NCBI GenBank assembly: GCA_936943315.1
Contig: CAKZJM010000347.1
Coordinates: 1 to 18,200, forward strand
Direction of reading: 5' to 3'
Origin: an uncultured Methylophilus sp.
Lineage (GTDB): Bacteria; Pseudomonadota; Gammaproteobacteria; Burkholderiales; Methylophilaceae
Length of the DNA stretch: 18,200 bases
The translations under genes were made by a program, and so were the position numbers. Every line of letters begins with the position of its first letter. Position 1 is the stretch's first letter. The notes below the pieces were generated by a model. That model did no database searches. It had not been told where the DNA came from and saw nothing but the letters and a program-made list of their open reading frames with translations. Below, one piece after another: positions 6,895 to 13,805 of the stretch.

Positions 6895-7692
6895 ATGTTA
6901 GATGGATGGCAGCAAGTAGCACAAGAAGCATTAAAAATTCCCGGCATATTAGTAGAAGTGTACGGGGATCTTGCAAAACCTGGTGTCAAACAAGTAGGAG
7001 TAGCTCTTGAAACTGTAATCGGTTTAGGTAATACCATTTTATGGCCCATAGCATGGGCGAATGCTCGAAGTCGTATAGCGCTTGAAAAAAATCTTGAAAA
7101 ATATCGAAAAGAAATGGAAGCTGTGCCGGAGGAGAAGGTTGTAGGTGTTGCTCCAGAGATCGGTGTGCCAGTCACAGAGAAGCTTGCATATGTGTCAGAT
7201 GAGCAGCTTGCAAACTTATATATTAAGCTTCTGGCAACTGCATCAAATCAAGACACATTAAGTAATGCACATCCTAGTTTCGTAAATGTTATCAATAATA
7301 TGAGCCCTGATGAGGCAGTCTTATTGAAGAACTTTGTCACTAACGACACAATGCCATTTGTCACTGCCCAAGCTCAATGGCCTAATGGAGTTTACAGTAC
7401 AATTTCAGGTTCGATTGTATCTCAGCGGGTACTTTCCAGTCTTTCATTTCCATTAAATATAGATGTGTACTTGAGTAATCTGGCGGGCTTGGGGCTGGTT
7501 GAGATTAGAGATGATAAATGGCTTTCTGATGATAACTTGTATGAGCCACTTCGAAACTTACACAAGGCAGAGTTGGAGGCGCTAGTAGCTAGTAAATATG
7601 AAGGGCGTAGATTGGATTTTGGGAAGGGCGGTGTGACGTGTACGCCATTTGGATACAAGTTTATTGCAGCATGTCATGTTCGAGAAGACTAG
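6895..7692 (+). CDS. DUF4393 / Abi-alpha family protein
   Basis: A 265-residue, mainly helical protein with the layout of the DUF4393 (Abi-alpha) family, linked to abortive phage infection. Recognisable blocks: an N-terminal segment ending DLAKPGVKQVG (25-35), a hydrophobic stretch (about 38-55) that may touch membrane, a charged helix (60-76), the conserved short stretch around Pro88-Val93, and the SDEQLANLYIKLLA (101-114) plus HPSFVNVINNMSPDEA (126-141) region. GGAGGG (6885-6890) sits just before the ATG at 6895, which favours it over an ATG at 6883. It is co-directional with the CD-NTase and SLATT genes and has the same AT-rich composition. It may be a third part of the system or an independent defence gene. 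No enzyme motif was seen. Confidence 0.75.
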   Translation: MLDGWQQVAQEALKIPGILVEVYGDLAKPGVKQVGVALETVIGLGNTILWPIAWANARSRIALEKNLEKYRKEMEAVPEEKVVGVAPEIGVPVTEKLAYVSDEQLANLYIKLLATASNQDTLSNAHPSFVNVINNMSPDEAVLLKNFVTNDTMPFVTAQAQWPNGVYSTISGSIVSQRVLSSLSFPLNIDVYLSNLAGLGLVEIRDDKWLSDDNLYEPLRNLHKAELEALVASKYEGRRLDFGKGGVTCTPFGYKFIAACHVRED

Positions 7693-7716
7693 GTTTTGTT
7701 AATGTGTGAAACTTTC

Positions 7717-7736
7717 GGGGTCGGGTCTTGCAAAAT
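7717..7736 (+). repeat. Possible half-site of a RAYT/REP-type repeat
   Basis: The segment GGGGTCGGGTCTTGCAAAAT resembles the arm of repeats that flank REP-associated (RAYT, IS200-like) transposase genes, typically GGGGTCAGGTCTTG with its complement nearby. Only one arm is present and no transposase is seen. It lies 24 bp after the Abi-alpha stop codon, so it may be a scar of past movement near the end of the defence cassette. Recognition is from memory of the motif. Confidence 0.35.
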
Positions 7737-7752
7737 CATTTAAAAATAAACT

Positions 7753-7775
7753 AAAGCCGCAAATCGCGGCTTTTT
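7753..7775 (+). terminator. Intrinsic terminator after the Abi-alpha gene
   Basis: AAGCCGC-AAATC-GCGGCTT forms a 7-bp stem (7754-7772) followed by a T run. It closes the defence cassette. The GCCGC core resembles the terminators near 10213 and 15346. Confidence 0.8.
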
Positions 7776-7936
7776 GATTACCCTTAAAGCCAATTTGACT
7801 CAATTTCAAACCTTTTGTGACCGTATGGAATAATTGGGCTCAGAGTACGTATTAGTCTTCATTAATAAATACTTCATGAGCCAACAGTAGTATGATTTCT
7901 TAAATTTCTAACAAAATAATTATCATCGGGGACATC

Positions 7937-8311
7937 ATGAAAATAATAACAACATTTCTATTACTCTGTATTTCAGGGTCGGTATTTGCTAACTCCGCTT
8001 GTGATACACCAAGGGATGATTTCGACGGTTTGTATTGCTTAAATAAGGTTTACCAAGAAGCAGATAAAGAGTTGAATGAAAACTTCAAAAAGCTAAATTC
8101 AAAATTGGACTCTGACGGTAAAAAGGCTTTAAAGTCAGGCCAACTTTCATGGATGTCGGAAAGAAATAGTAGTTGTTCCAAGCGCGATGGCGAAGCTTTC
8201 TTCGTAAATTTGAACTGCGCCTCCAGTATCACCATAAAACGTTCCCAGTTTTTGCAAGACCGAATTCGAGAGTGCGTAAGTTCCGGCTGTCAAAATAGTA
8301 AGCTTCTCTAA
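7937..8311 (+). CDS. LprI-like (DUF1311) secreted protein
   Basis: A 124-residue protein with a clear Sec signal peptide (hydrophobic core about residues 4-17, likely cut near Ala18-Ala21). The mature part has the DUF1311/LprI N-terminal domain pattern: an early CDTP, a Cys in GLYCLNKVYQEAD (Cys34), a charged helix, then the WMSERNSSC segment (72-80) typical of the family's W...R...C motif. The mature chain has six Cys (22, 34, 80, 94, 113, 118), suggesting disulfides in the periplasm. Some relatives inhibit lysozyme, but many have no known role. GGGGA (7928-7932) precedes the ATG. It sits in the AT-rich block and may belong to the same acquired segment; the small membrane protein follows 32 bp later. 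Confidence 0.75.
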   Translation: MKIITTFLLLCISGSVFANSACDTPRDDFDGLYCLNKVYQEADKELNENFKKLNSKLDSDGKKALKSGQLSWMSERNSSCSKRDGEAFFVNLNCASSITIKRSQFLQDRIRECVSSGCQNSKLL

Positions 8312-8343
8312 TAAAGCAGCTAATTCATAAACCGGGGTTATAG

Positions 8344-8664
8344 ATGCATATTCCCTCATCTTATCGACCTACTTATCTTCGAGGTGGTGTTATCCCCGAT
8401 GACATGAGGTTTTTTTGGCTTTATATCGCCTTGTGTATTGTATGTTTGGTAATTGCTGCGCTACTAGCAAGAGTCAAACTAACGACTTTCCCGATTAATC
8501 CAATTTACTGGCACTACTGGGTAATGGCTAACGCCAAAACTCCGCCAGTGATTGGAGATGTATTTGATCGACCGATGAATTACAGGTTTTATGTAATCTT
8601 TTGGGCCTTGTCAGTTTGTTTTCTGATATTTTCATTACTCATTCTTTTATCAATACTATTCTAA
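8344..8664 (+). CDS. Small two-helix membrane protein of unknown function
   Basis: A 106-residue protein that I do not recognise. Two strongly hydrophobic helices (about 22-43 and 82-106) flank a 38-residue loop with a Tyr/Trp-rich stretch (NPIYWHYWVMANAK, 52-65). The C-terminus ends inside or right after the second helix. The region before the ATG (GGGG at 8334-8337) gives only a weak ribosome binding site; an internal ATG at 8404 would still keep both helices. It follows the LprI-like gene on the same strand with low GC content, so the two may be co-transcribed. It ends 27 bp before the convergent DUF1223 gene. Confidence 0.55.
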   Translation: MHIPSSYRPTYLRGGVIPDDMRFFWLYIALCIVCLVIAALLARVKLTTFPINPIYWHYWVMANAKTPPVIGDVFDRPMNYRFYVIFWALSVCFLIFSLLILLSILF

Positions 8665-8691
8665 GAGAATCACAATTGGGGTTAGAGTAAA

Positions 8692-9471
8692 TTAATCTTC
8701 GCACAACTCTAAAACCAATGCCTGCAAAATCTCCCCTGTTGCTGAGTTCTGCACAAAAGCAACCACATTAAGCTCAGGCTGCTTCCAGGCTGGGTGTAGT
8801 TGTATTTCATGACTTTCATTTATTTTTCCATCGGCCCCCACCTTAAACGGCCCTAGCCACTGTCTCACCACATAATCATGGCGCAACAGCTCGCCACGGT
8901 TTTCACCAGCATTGACGGTTGATTGAAGGTTGTTTTCTTGTAGTGCGAGGTAATAGACGAATGGCCCGGGCTCAGCGGTTTTGATGTTGGTGGAGACTTG
9001 CACTGACTTGGTCGTTTGTGCGTTCACTGTCAGGCGAATCTCGGCTTTGGCTGGCAAACGATTAATACTGGCAATTTCACTTTTAAAGCGCGACTCACTT
9101 AACCAGCTGCGCGTATCTTGCCCATTGATGGCGAGTTGCGGGGTATATACACCACGTGCATGCCCTAAGGTGGCCATTTCACGTTGCCGTTTGGCAAATT
9201 CTGGGTTGGCAAAGTTGTCTTTCCAGCCGATGTAATCCCAATAATCCACATGCAAAGCAATCGGCACGATGTTGCCAATCGGTTTACTTTGATTCTTTAA
9301 GCGGCTTAACCATTGGTCGGCGGGTGGGCAGCTGCTGCATCCTTCTGAGGTGTAGAGCTCAACCAGCGCATTGGTTTGTGGGCCGCTGACGGCACTGCAT
9401 TGGGGTTCTGCGATGGCGTTTGATGCAAACACGATGGCGCATACAGCGGTTAGCAGGGGTTGTTTTTTCAT
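8692..9471 (-). CDS. DUF1223 thioredoxin-like secreted protein
   Basis: A 259-residue DUF1223 family protein. A signal peptide (residues 1-21, ending SNAIA) predicts export. The mature start contains LYTSEGCSSCPPAD with a CxxC pair (Cys45, Cys48), the hallmark of this family and a thioredoxin-like redox site. HVDYWDYIGWKDNFANPEF (about 92-110) and the following RGVYTPQLAINGQ block are also characteristic. The function is not established; a periplasmic thiol-disulfide role is plausible. The ATG at 9471 is preferred to a GTG at 9483 because GAGG lies 3-4 bases closer than a usual start spacing would require for the GTG, and it leaves a normal signal peptide. A perfect palindrome sits directly upstream (9480-9500). 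Confidence 0.85.
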   Translation of the reverse strand: MKKQPLLTAVCAIVFASNAIAEPQCSAVSGPQTNALVELYTSEGCSSCPPADQWLSRLKNQSKPIGNIVPIALHVDYWDYIGWKDNFANPEFAKRQREMATLGHARGVYTPQLAINGQDTRSWLSESRFKSEIASINRLPAKAEIRLTVNAQTTKSVQVSTNIKTAEPGPFVYYLALQENNLQSTVNAGENRGELLRHDYVVRQWLGPFKVGADGKINESHEIQLHPAWKQPELNVVAFVQNSATGEILQALVLELCED

Positions 9472-9479
9472 GGTGAGCC

Positions 9480-9500
9480 TCACTCAATGGTATTGAGTGA
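9480..9500. promoter_or_regulatory. Perfect 9+3+9 palindrome upstream of the DUF1223 gene
   Basis: TCACTCAAT (9480-9488), spacer GGT, ATTGAGTGA (9492-9500). It begins 8 bp before the ATG of the DUF1223 gene (minus strand) and partly covers its ribosome-binding area. It could be a repressor operator or, in mRNA, a hairpin that masks the start. There is no T-tract on either side, so it does not look like a terminator. The rest of the 219-bp divergent gap to 9691 shows no other clear signal. Confidence 0.5.
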
Positions 9501-9690
9501 ATTGGTCGATCCACGCGGTGCATCCTTACACGCCGCGCTGCGCTTTTTATGTTTGATGCAAGGGCGAGGGTGGGAGAAAAGTTTATTTTGATAAATCTGT
9601 AAGGCGCTGTTTTATCTGACGACAAAGGGGTGTTAGCTAACAAAAACCTTTTTTAAATCATCTTGTTTTAATTATCTTGGAGTCGTGAAT

Positions 9691-10155
9691 ATGAACAGCA
9701 AATTAAATGTGTTAGTGGCCCTGTTATTGGGTGTGGTTTCTATCAATGTGGCGAGTGCTGCTGATTTGGTGACGGGAGGCTATGCCCGCGAGTTTCAGCA
9801 GATGGGGATGATGAAAATGCTGGATGCGGATGGTAACCATATGGTGAGCCAGGCGGAGTTTACCCAGTATCACACGGCGGTATTTAATGAGTTAGATAAG
9901 AATCATGACGGTAGTCTGGATAAATCAGAGTGGACGGGCACCAAGTCTGAAAAGCTGGCGATGCTGGGCACAGGTGGTTATTTGCGTGAGTTGGGCAATG
10001 TGGCGATGATGGATGCTGCGGATGCTAACCACGACCACGTGGTGACGCAAGACGAGTTTTTGACTTTTCAGGGCAAGGTGTTTGCCAAACTGGATACTAC
10101 TGGCGACAAGCAACTGGACTCGCAAGAGTTTGTGGCAAAGCTGGTTGGGCGCTAG
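9691..10155 (+). CDS. Secreted four-EF-hand calcium-binding-like protein
   Basis: A 154-residue protein with a signal peptide (residues 1-23, ending VASA). It has four EF-hand loops at 45-56, 69-80, 111-122 and 135-146. Loop 2 is canonical (DKNHDGSLDKSE). Loops 1, 3 and 4 keep acidic residues at positions 1 and 12 but lack the usual Gly at position 6 (His, His, Lys). The halves 28-81 and 94-147 align at a constant 66-residue offset, indicating an internal duplication. It probably binds calcium or other cations in the periplasm; the role is unknown. The ATG at 9691 has GGAG (9679-9682) 8 nt upstream; a GTG at 9685 is too close to it. A terminator follows. Confidence 0.85.
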   Translation: MNSKLNVLVALLLGVVSINVASAADLVTGGYAREFQQMGMMKMLDADGNHMVSQAEFTQYHTAVFNELDKNHDGSLDKSEWTGTKSEKLAMLGTGGYLRELGNVAMMDAADANHDHVVTQDEFLTFQGKVFAKLDTTGDKQLDSQEFVAKLVGR

Positions 10156-10170
10156 TTGAGGGTAAAGCAG

Positions 10171-10199
10171 GGGGGTGAGGCTGAGGCTTGGCACCCCTG
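10171..10199 (+). other. Hairpin in the 3' untranslated region of the EF-hand gene
   Basis: A run of G followed by TG (about 10171-10177) pairs with CACCCC (10192-10197) around a 14-nt loop. There is no T-tract, so it is not a terminator itself. It lies 14 bp before the real terminator and may stabilise the mRNA end. Confidence 0.3.
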
Positions 10200-10212
10200 A
10201 CGCAACAGGATT

Positions 10213-10238
10213 AAAGCCGCGATAATCGCGGCTTTTTT
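10213..10238 (+). terminator. Intrinsic terminator after the EF-hand gene
   Basis: AAAGCCGCGA (10213-10222), loop TAA, TCGCGGCTTT (10226-10235) then further T. A 10-bp perfect stem makes it the strongest terminator in the window. Confidence 0.9.
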
Positions 10239-10325
10239 ACATGGAGGTTAAGCAACTGATGGCAGCTTGGCTGCAACCCACACACCCTTGGTGCGGGCTA
10301 CATTTGACTGAGGTTTAACCGTTTT

Positions 10326-10355
10326 TTGACTTGCTGCCCGGTGAGTAAATATATT
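10326..10355 (+). promoter_or_regulatory. Putative promoter of the GGDEF-EAL gene
   Basis: TTGACT (10326-10331) and TATATT (10350-10355) each match the sigma70 hexamers at five of six positions, with an 18-bp spacer. The predicted start near 10362 leaves a leader of about 119 nt. No c-di-GMP riboswitch signature was seen in that leader. Between the terminator at 10238 and this promoter nothing else is evident. Confidence 0.5.
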
Positions 10356-10397
10356 GTGCTAAATGCACTTGCACACTTCTTGCATCATGCTTTGCAA

Positions 10398-10439
10398 ACG
10401 CATGTAAAGAGCCGTGCGAGTGGCTTACGTATGTAAAGA
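10398..10439 (+). repeat. Direct repeat ACGNATGTAAAGA in the GGDEF-EAL leader
   Basis: ACGCATGTAAAGA (10398-10410) recurs as ACGTATGTAAAGA (10427-10439), 12 of 13 identical, 29 bp apart, close to three helical turns. The spacing suits binding by one protein on one face of the DNA, or a repeated RNA motif. The factor is unknown. Confidence 0.4.
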
Positions 10440-10480
10440 ATTCGGGATTAAAATGAAGTGAATCAACTAGAAAGCGCTTC

Positions 10481-12937
10481 ATGACTGACGGCATTGTTTG
10501 CGATACCTTGGATGATCTTCTGGCCATTGCTGAACAGCTATTTTCAGCCTCTGAGGAAAACATTGCCATTTTTGATGTGGATGGGTCTTTTGTGTATGGC
10601 AACCCGGTGCTGTGCAGAGCATTGAACGTGCAGGCCAAGCGGGCGGCAGAATATTCCCCGCAAGCGGTGGATTTGAGATTAAAGGCCTGTGTGAGAGGGG
10701 TGGTTGAGAAAAATCAGGCGGATACGTTTTTGTACAGTGCGCCTGAGCGTATGCACGTCACGCCGCGCGTGCTGCATGACCTGATTCATTTGCATCCGAT
10801 AGCGAATGCGCAGGGAAAGGTGATTGCTGTCATCGGGCTGGGCCGCGACCTGGGTTATGAAGCGAGCGTGCAAGAGGCACGCATGTGGCAGCAGCATACG
10901 TTTATGCGTGCATTGCTGGATGCTTTTCCATTTATTGTCTGGATGAAAGATAAGCAGGGACGATTTCTGGAGATCAATAAACCGATGCTGGAGGCCTTGG
11001 GTCAGGCAGAGTTTGCTGAGGTTTACGGAAAAACAGATCACGACTTTTTTCCTGCCCAGATGGCGGATGGCTTTTTTAAGGCGGATATGACCGTGCTTGA
11101 AAGTGGAGAGCCGTTGACACTTGAAGAAATGGTCCAGCATGCGGATGGCACCAGTTATGTGGCGGTGACCTATAAAGCGCCCGTTAAAATTGATCATGCC
11201 GTGATTGGCACGGTGGGCTTTGCCAGAGATATTTCTTTGGTGCGTACCCTGGAGCGACGGGTGGCCAAACGAAATGCGGAATATGAGTCATTGATTGAAC
11301 ACCTGCCGGTCATGATCTTTAAATATGACCTGGAGTGCAAACGGCTGTATGCCAATAGCATGGCACACCAAAGCGCGGCAGCGATACAGTCTGAGATCAA
11401 ATTAGGGCTGACCCCGGCGGAATCATGGAGCCCTGGCATTATCAATATGACAGGGGAGGAATTTACAGAAAAACTGCGCCAGGTGATTCATACGGGTGAG
11501 CATATCACTTGCGAAATACATACTAATTATCATGGCAATTTAAATGTGTGCAGCGTCAAAATCGTGCCGGAGTTTGACGAACAGCACCAAATTTCGGGCG
11601 CCATTACGCTGGTGCAAAATATCTCTGAAAGTGTGGAATACAGAAAGAAAATCGAGTTTCTGGCTTATTTTGACAGCCTGACGGAGTTGCCTAATCGTAT
11701 TCAGTTTCGTGAAAAGCTTGAACAGGCGTTGCAGCAGTGCAAGATCACGGCAGATAAAATCAGCGTCATGATCATAGACCTGGATCATTTTAAGAATATT
11801 AATGATGCCTTGGGTCATAGCATGGGGGATAGCGCACTGATTACCGTTGCCCAGCGTTTGCGTGATGTCATTGCGTTTAATCCCGGCATACAGGCGGCCA
11901 GGTTGGGCGGGGATGAGTTCTCTCTGTTTTATCCTGTAAAGCCCGATGACACGGTGACCGCTTCTCAGCTAGCAGACAATATTATCCAGAGCCTGTCTTT
12001 GTCGATTGAAATTGAAGGGAAAACATTGTTTGTAGGGGCCAGCATAGGCATCTCTTGCTATCCCGATGACGCCGAAACCGTGGGTGATTTATTGAAGTAT
12101 GCCGATACCGCCATGTATCTGGCCAAACATCAGGGCAGAAACAACTATCAACACTTTAGGCCCGAGATTAACAACCCGGTGAGTTATGCGCATGAAGTCC
12201 GCGCGCAGCTGTCGCATGCCATTACAAACCATGAGTTGTCTGTGCACTATCAACCCATTTTTGACCTTGAAACAGGCCGATTGGTGAAATATGAGGCATT
12301 GTTGCGATGGTATAACCCCAAGCTGGGCCAGGTCGATCCGGAAAAGTTTATAGCCATCGCCGAAGAGTTCGGGCTGATTACCGCGCTGGGTGATTGGGTG
12401 TTCACGCAAGTCTGTCAAGACGCCGTGCAATACCACCAGACCGCCAACTCCACGGTCAGGTTTTGCATCAATCTCTCGCCCAGACAGTTTTTGCGTGGGC
12501 ATCTGGAAAAAACAGTGCATAAGGTATTGCTAGAGACGGGTTGTGCTAGCCGTTTTCTCGAGTTTGAGATTACTGAACGCTTGCTGCTGGAACACAGTGC
12601 AGAAGTGCTGAATACCTTGCAGCAATGGGTCAATATGGGCATTCAGATTGCAATCGATGATTTTGGCACCGGCTATTCTTCGCTGTCGTATTTAAGCAAG
12701 TTTCCGATACACATTATCAAGCTGGATAAGAGCTTTGTGCGCGACATCTGCCATGATGAAAAGGATGCTACCCTCATCAAAGCTATCATACAGATGGGTT
12801 TGGGCCTGGATAAGGAACTGACGGCCGAGGGCATTGAAACGGAAGCGCAACTCAATCTGCTCGAAACCTGGGGCTGCCAGCTCGGTCAGGGCTATTTGTT
12901 AGGCAAACCTCAACCCTTTAGCCCAGCTGTTTGCTGA
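10481..12937 (+). CDS. PAS-PAS-PAS-GGDEF-EAL cyclic-di-GMP signalling protein
   Basis: An 818-residue cytoplasmic protein with no transmembrane segment. Three PAS-like sensor regions (about 15-125, 140-255, 267-390) precede a diguanylate cyclase domain (387-555) and a phosphodiesterase domain (570-815). The cyclase motif GGDEF is intact (476-480), and so is FDSLTELPNR at the domain start. No RxxD inhibitory site is present at the expected place; NPGI is found there. The EAL domain keeps its catalytic set: EALL (605-608), NLSPRQF, EITE, DDFGTGYSSLSYL, KLDKSF, EGIETEAQ and GQGYLLGKP. Both activities could therefore be real. The ATG has no good ribosome binding site, so translation may be weak. 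It is monocistronic, between a terminator upstream and a convergent gene downstream. The ligand sensed is unknown. Confidence 0.93.
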   Translation: MTDGIVCDTLDDLLAIAEQLFSASEENIAIFDVDGSFVYGNPVLCRALNVQAKRAAEYSPQAVDLRLKACVRGVVEKNQADTFLYSAPERMHVTPRVLHDLIHLHPIANAQGKVIAVIGLGRDLGYEASVQEARMWQQHTFMRALLDAFPFIVWMKDKQGRFLEINKPMLEALGQAEFAEVYGKTDHDFFPAQMADGFFKADMTVLESGEPLTLEEMVQHADGTSYVAVTYKAPVKIDHAVIGTVGFARDISLVRTLERRVAKRNAEYESLIEHLPVMIFKYDLECKRLYANSMAHQSAAAIQSEIKLGLTPAESWSPGIINMTGEEFTEKLRQVIHTGEHITCEIHTNYHGNLNVCSVKIVPEFDEQHQISGAITLVQNISESVEYRKKIEFLAYFDSLTELPNRIQFREKLEQALQQCKITADKISVMIIDLDHFKNINDALGHSMGDSALITVAQRLRDVIAFNPGIQAARLGGDEFSLFYPVKPDDTVTASQLADNIIQSLSLSIEIEGKTLFVGASIGISCYPDDAETVGDLLKYADTAMYLAKHQGRNNYQHFRPEINNPVSYAHEVRAQLSHAITNHELSVHYQPIFDLETGRLVKYEALLRWYNPKLGQVDPEKFIAIAEEFGLITALGDWVFTQVCQDAVQYHQTANSTVRFCINLSPRQFLRGHLEKTVHKVLLETGCASRFLEFEITERLLLEHSAEVLNTLQQWVNMGIQIAIDDFGTGYSSLSYLSKFPIHIIKLDKSFVRDICHDEKDATLIKAIIQMGLGLDKELTAEGIETEAQLNLLETWGCQLGQGYLLGKPQPFSPAVC

Positions 12938-13031
12938 ATGGGGGAGGCACATCAGATTCTTTATTCGGCGGGCAATGTTGAAAGACCCCACAGACGATCA
13001 TCTTCTTGAGTTGGCCTAAGCTAAGCCGTGA

Positions 13032-13388
13032 TTAGCGGATTTTATTCGTGTAAGCGCGAAAAGACTCCACACTTAGTTGCCTGGTGATGGTTTTGATTTC
13101 CAGCCTCTGCTTGCCTTTTTGATACTTGAATGTGCAACCGTCAATTTCCATTGAGATGCAATCGGTGACTTCTGTGAGGCCCGTAGCGTAGATCTCTTGC
13201 GCGTATAGGCTAGACCGATCAATCTTGGTGTTTTTAATGGGCGCCCAGCCGTTATCTATGAGCGTTTGCTTCAGCTCTTTATATGGCTGCCCGGCCTGAA
13301 TAAAACGCAGGTCATTGGCAGCGAATGCCAGACTGCATGCCATCAGCATCGGAATGGCTAAGAGTTTTGCAAGCATAGGTGTATTCAT
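13032..13388 (-). CDS. Small secreted hypothetical protein
   Basis: A 118-residue protein with a signal peptide (residues 1-24, ending AFAA). The mature part is about 94 residues, starts NDLRFIQAGQPYKELKQTL, contains the NGWAPI segment often seen in small periplasmic proteins of proteobacteria, and has two Cys nine apart in TDCISMEIDGCTFKY that could form a disulfide. I cannot name the family or function. AAAGG lies close before the ATG. It is convergent with the GGDEF-EAL gene (94 bp apart, no clear terminator between) and divergent from the DUF3034 gene. Confidence 0.65.
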   Translation of the reverse strand: MNTPMLAKLLAIPMLMACSLAFAANDLRFIQAGQPYKELKQTLIDNGWAPIKNTKIDRSSLYAQEIYATGLTEVTDCISMEIDGCTFKYQKGKQRLEIKTITRQLSVESFRAYTNKIR

Positions 13389-13805
13389 CGCCTTTATCTG
13401 TTTTGGGTAAAAAGTGAGCTCTTCACTTTGATCGAGTGAGGCCAGGCCTGATTAACAATGCGATTTTTGTGAGTGCATTTTAAGATCAGTGGATAGGCCA
13501 CGTTTGCATCGCTAAGTTCAATCTCCTGTGTTGGTCATGATGCAGACTGTTGCATCACTCTGACCTTATCGCTTCACACCCGCTCATCCCGTACTGAATG
13601 ATCAACACATAGAACCATGCTGATGACTCGTTGGTGCTTGCCGGGTTGAAGCTGGGCGTTTGTAATCTGCCCCGTCGTTTGCTATCGGTCGCAAACAATA
13701 AAAGAGTGACTACCCGTTTTAACTGACATCATCGTGCATCCATTAGGTGGAGTCGCGCGTATATCCAGTGAACCTTCATTTTACGAAGGGAAAAGGGTAT
13801 ATGTT
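13389..13805. promoter_or_regulatory. 417-bp divergent intergenic region with two inverted repeats
   Basis: This gap must contain the promoters of the small secreted protein (minus) and of the DUF3034-globin pair (plus). Two inverted repeats stand out: TGATGCA-GACTGT-TGCATCA (13538-13557) and GTTTGC-TATCGGTC-GCAAAC (13677-13696). Neither has a T-tract. They may be operators. I could not place a convincing -35/-10 pair. No FNR-type TTGAT-N4-ATCAA site was found. Confidence 0.35.

Noticed and set aside
7937..8664. Toxin-antitoxin pair
   Set aside because: The first protein is clearly exported and LprI-like and the second is a two-helix membrane protein; nothing resembles a known toxin or antitoxin.
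10189..10203. Sigma54-like GG-N10-GC promoter (TGGCAC...GC)
   Set aside because: The -12 part lacks TT and the site is upstream of a strong terminator, so transcripts would end at once.
10241..10318. 25-codon ATG frame after the EF-hand terminator
   Set aside because: Too short, no ribosome binding site, starts at the edge of the terminator.
10362..10480. c-di-GMP riboswitch in the leader of the GGDEF-EAL gene
   Set aside because: No GEMM-type conserved core seen; only the direct repeats stand out.
10679..11197. 172-codon minus-strand frame inside the GGDEF-EAL gene
   Set aside because: Shadow of a clear PAS-domain coding region; no family features.
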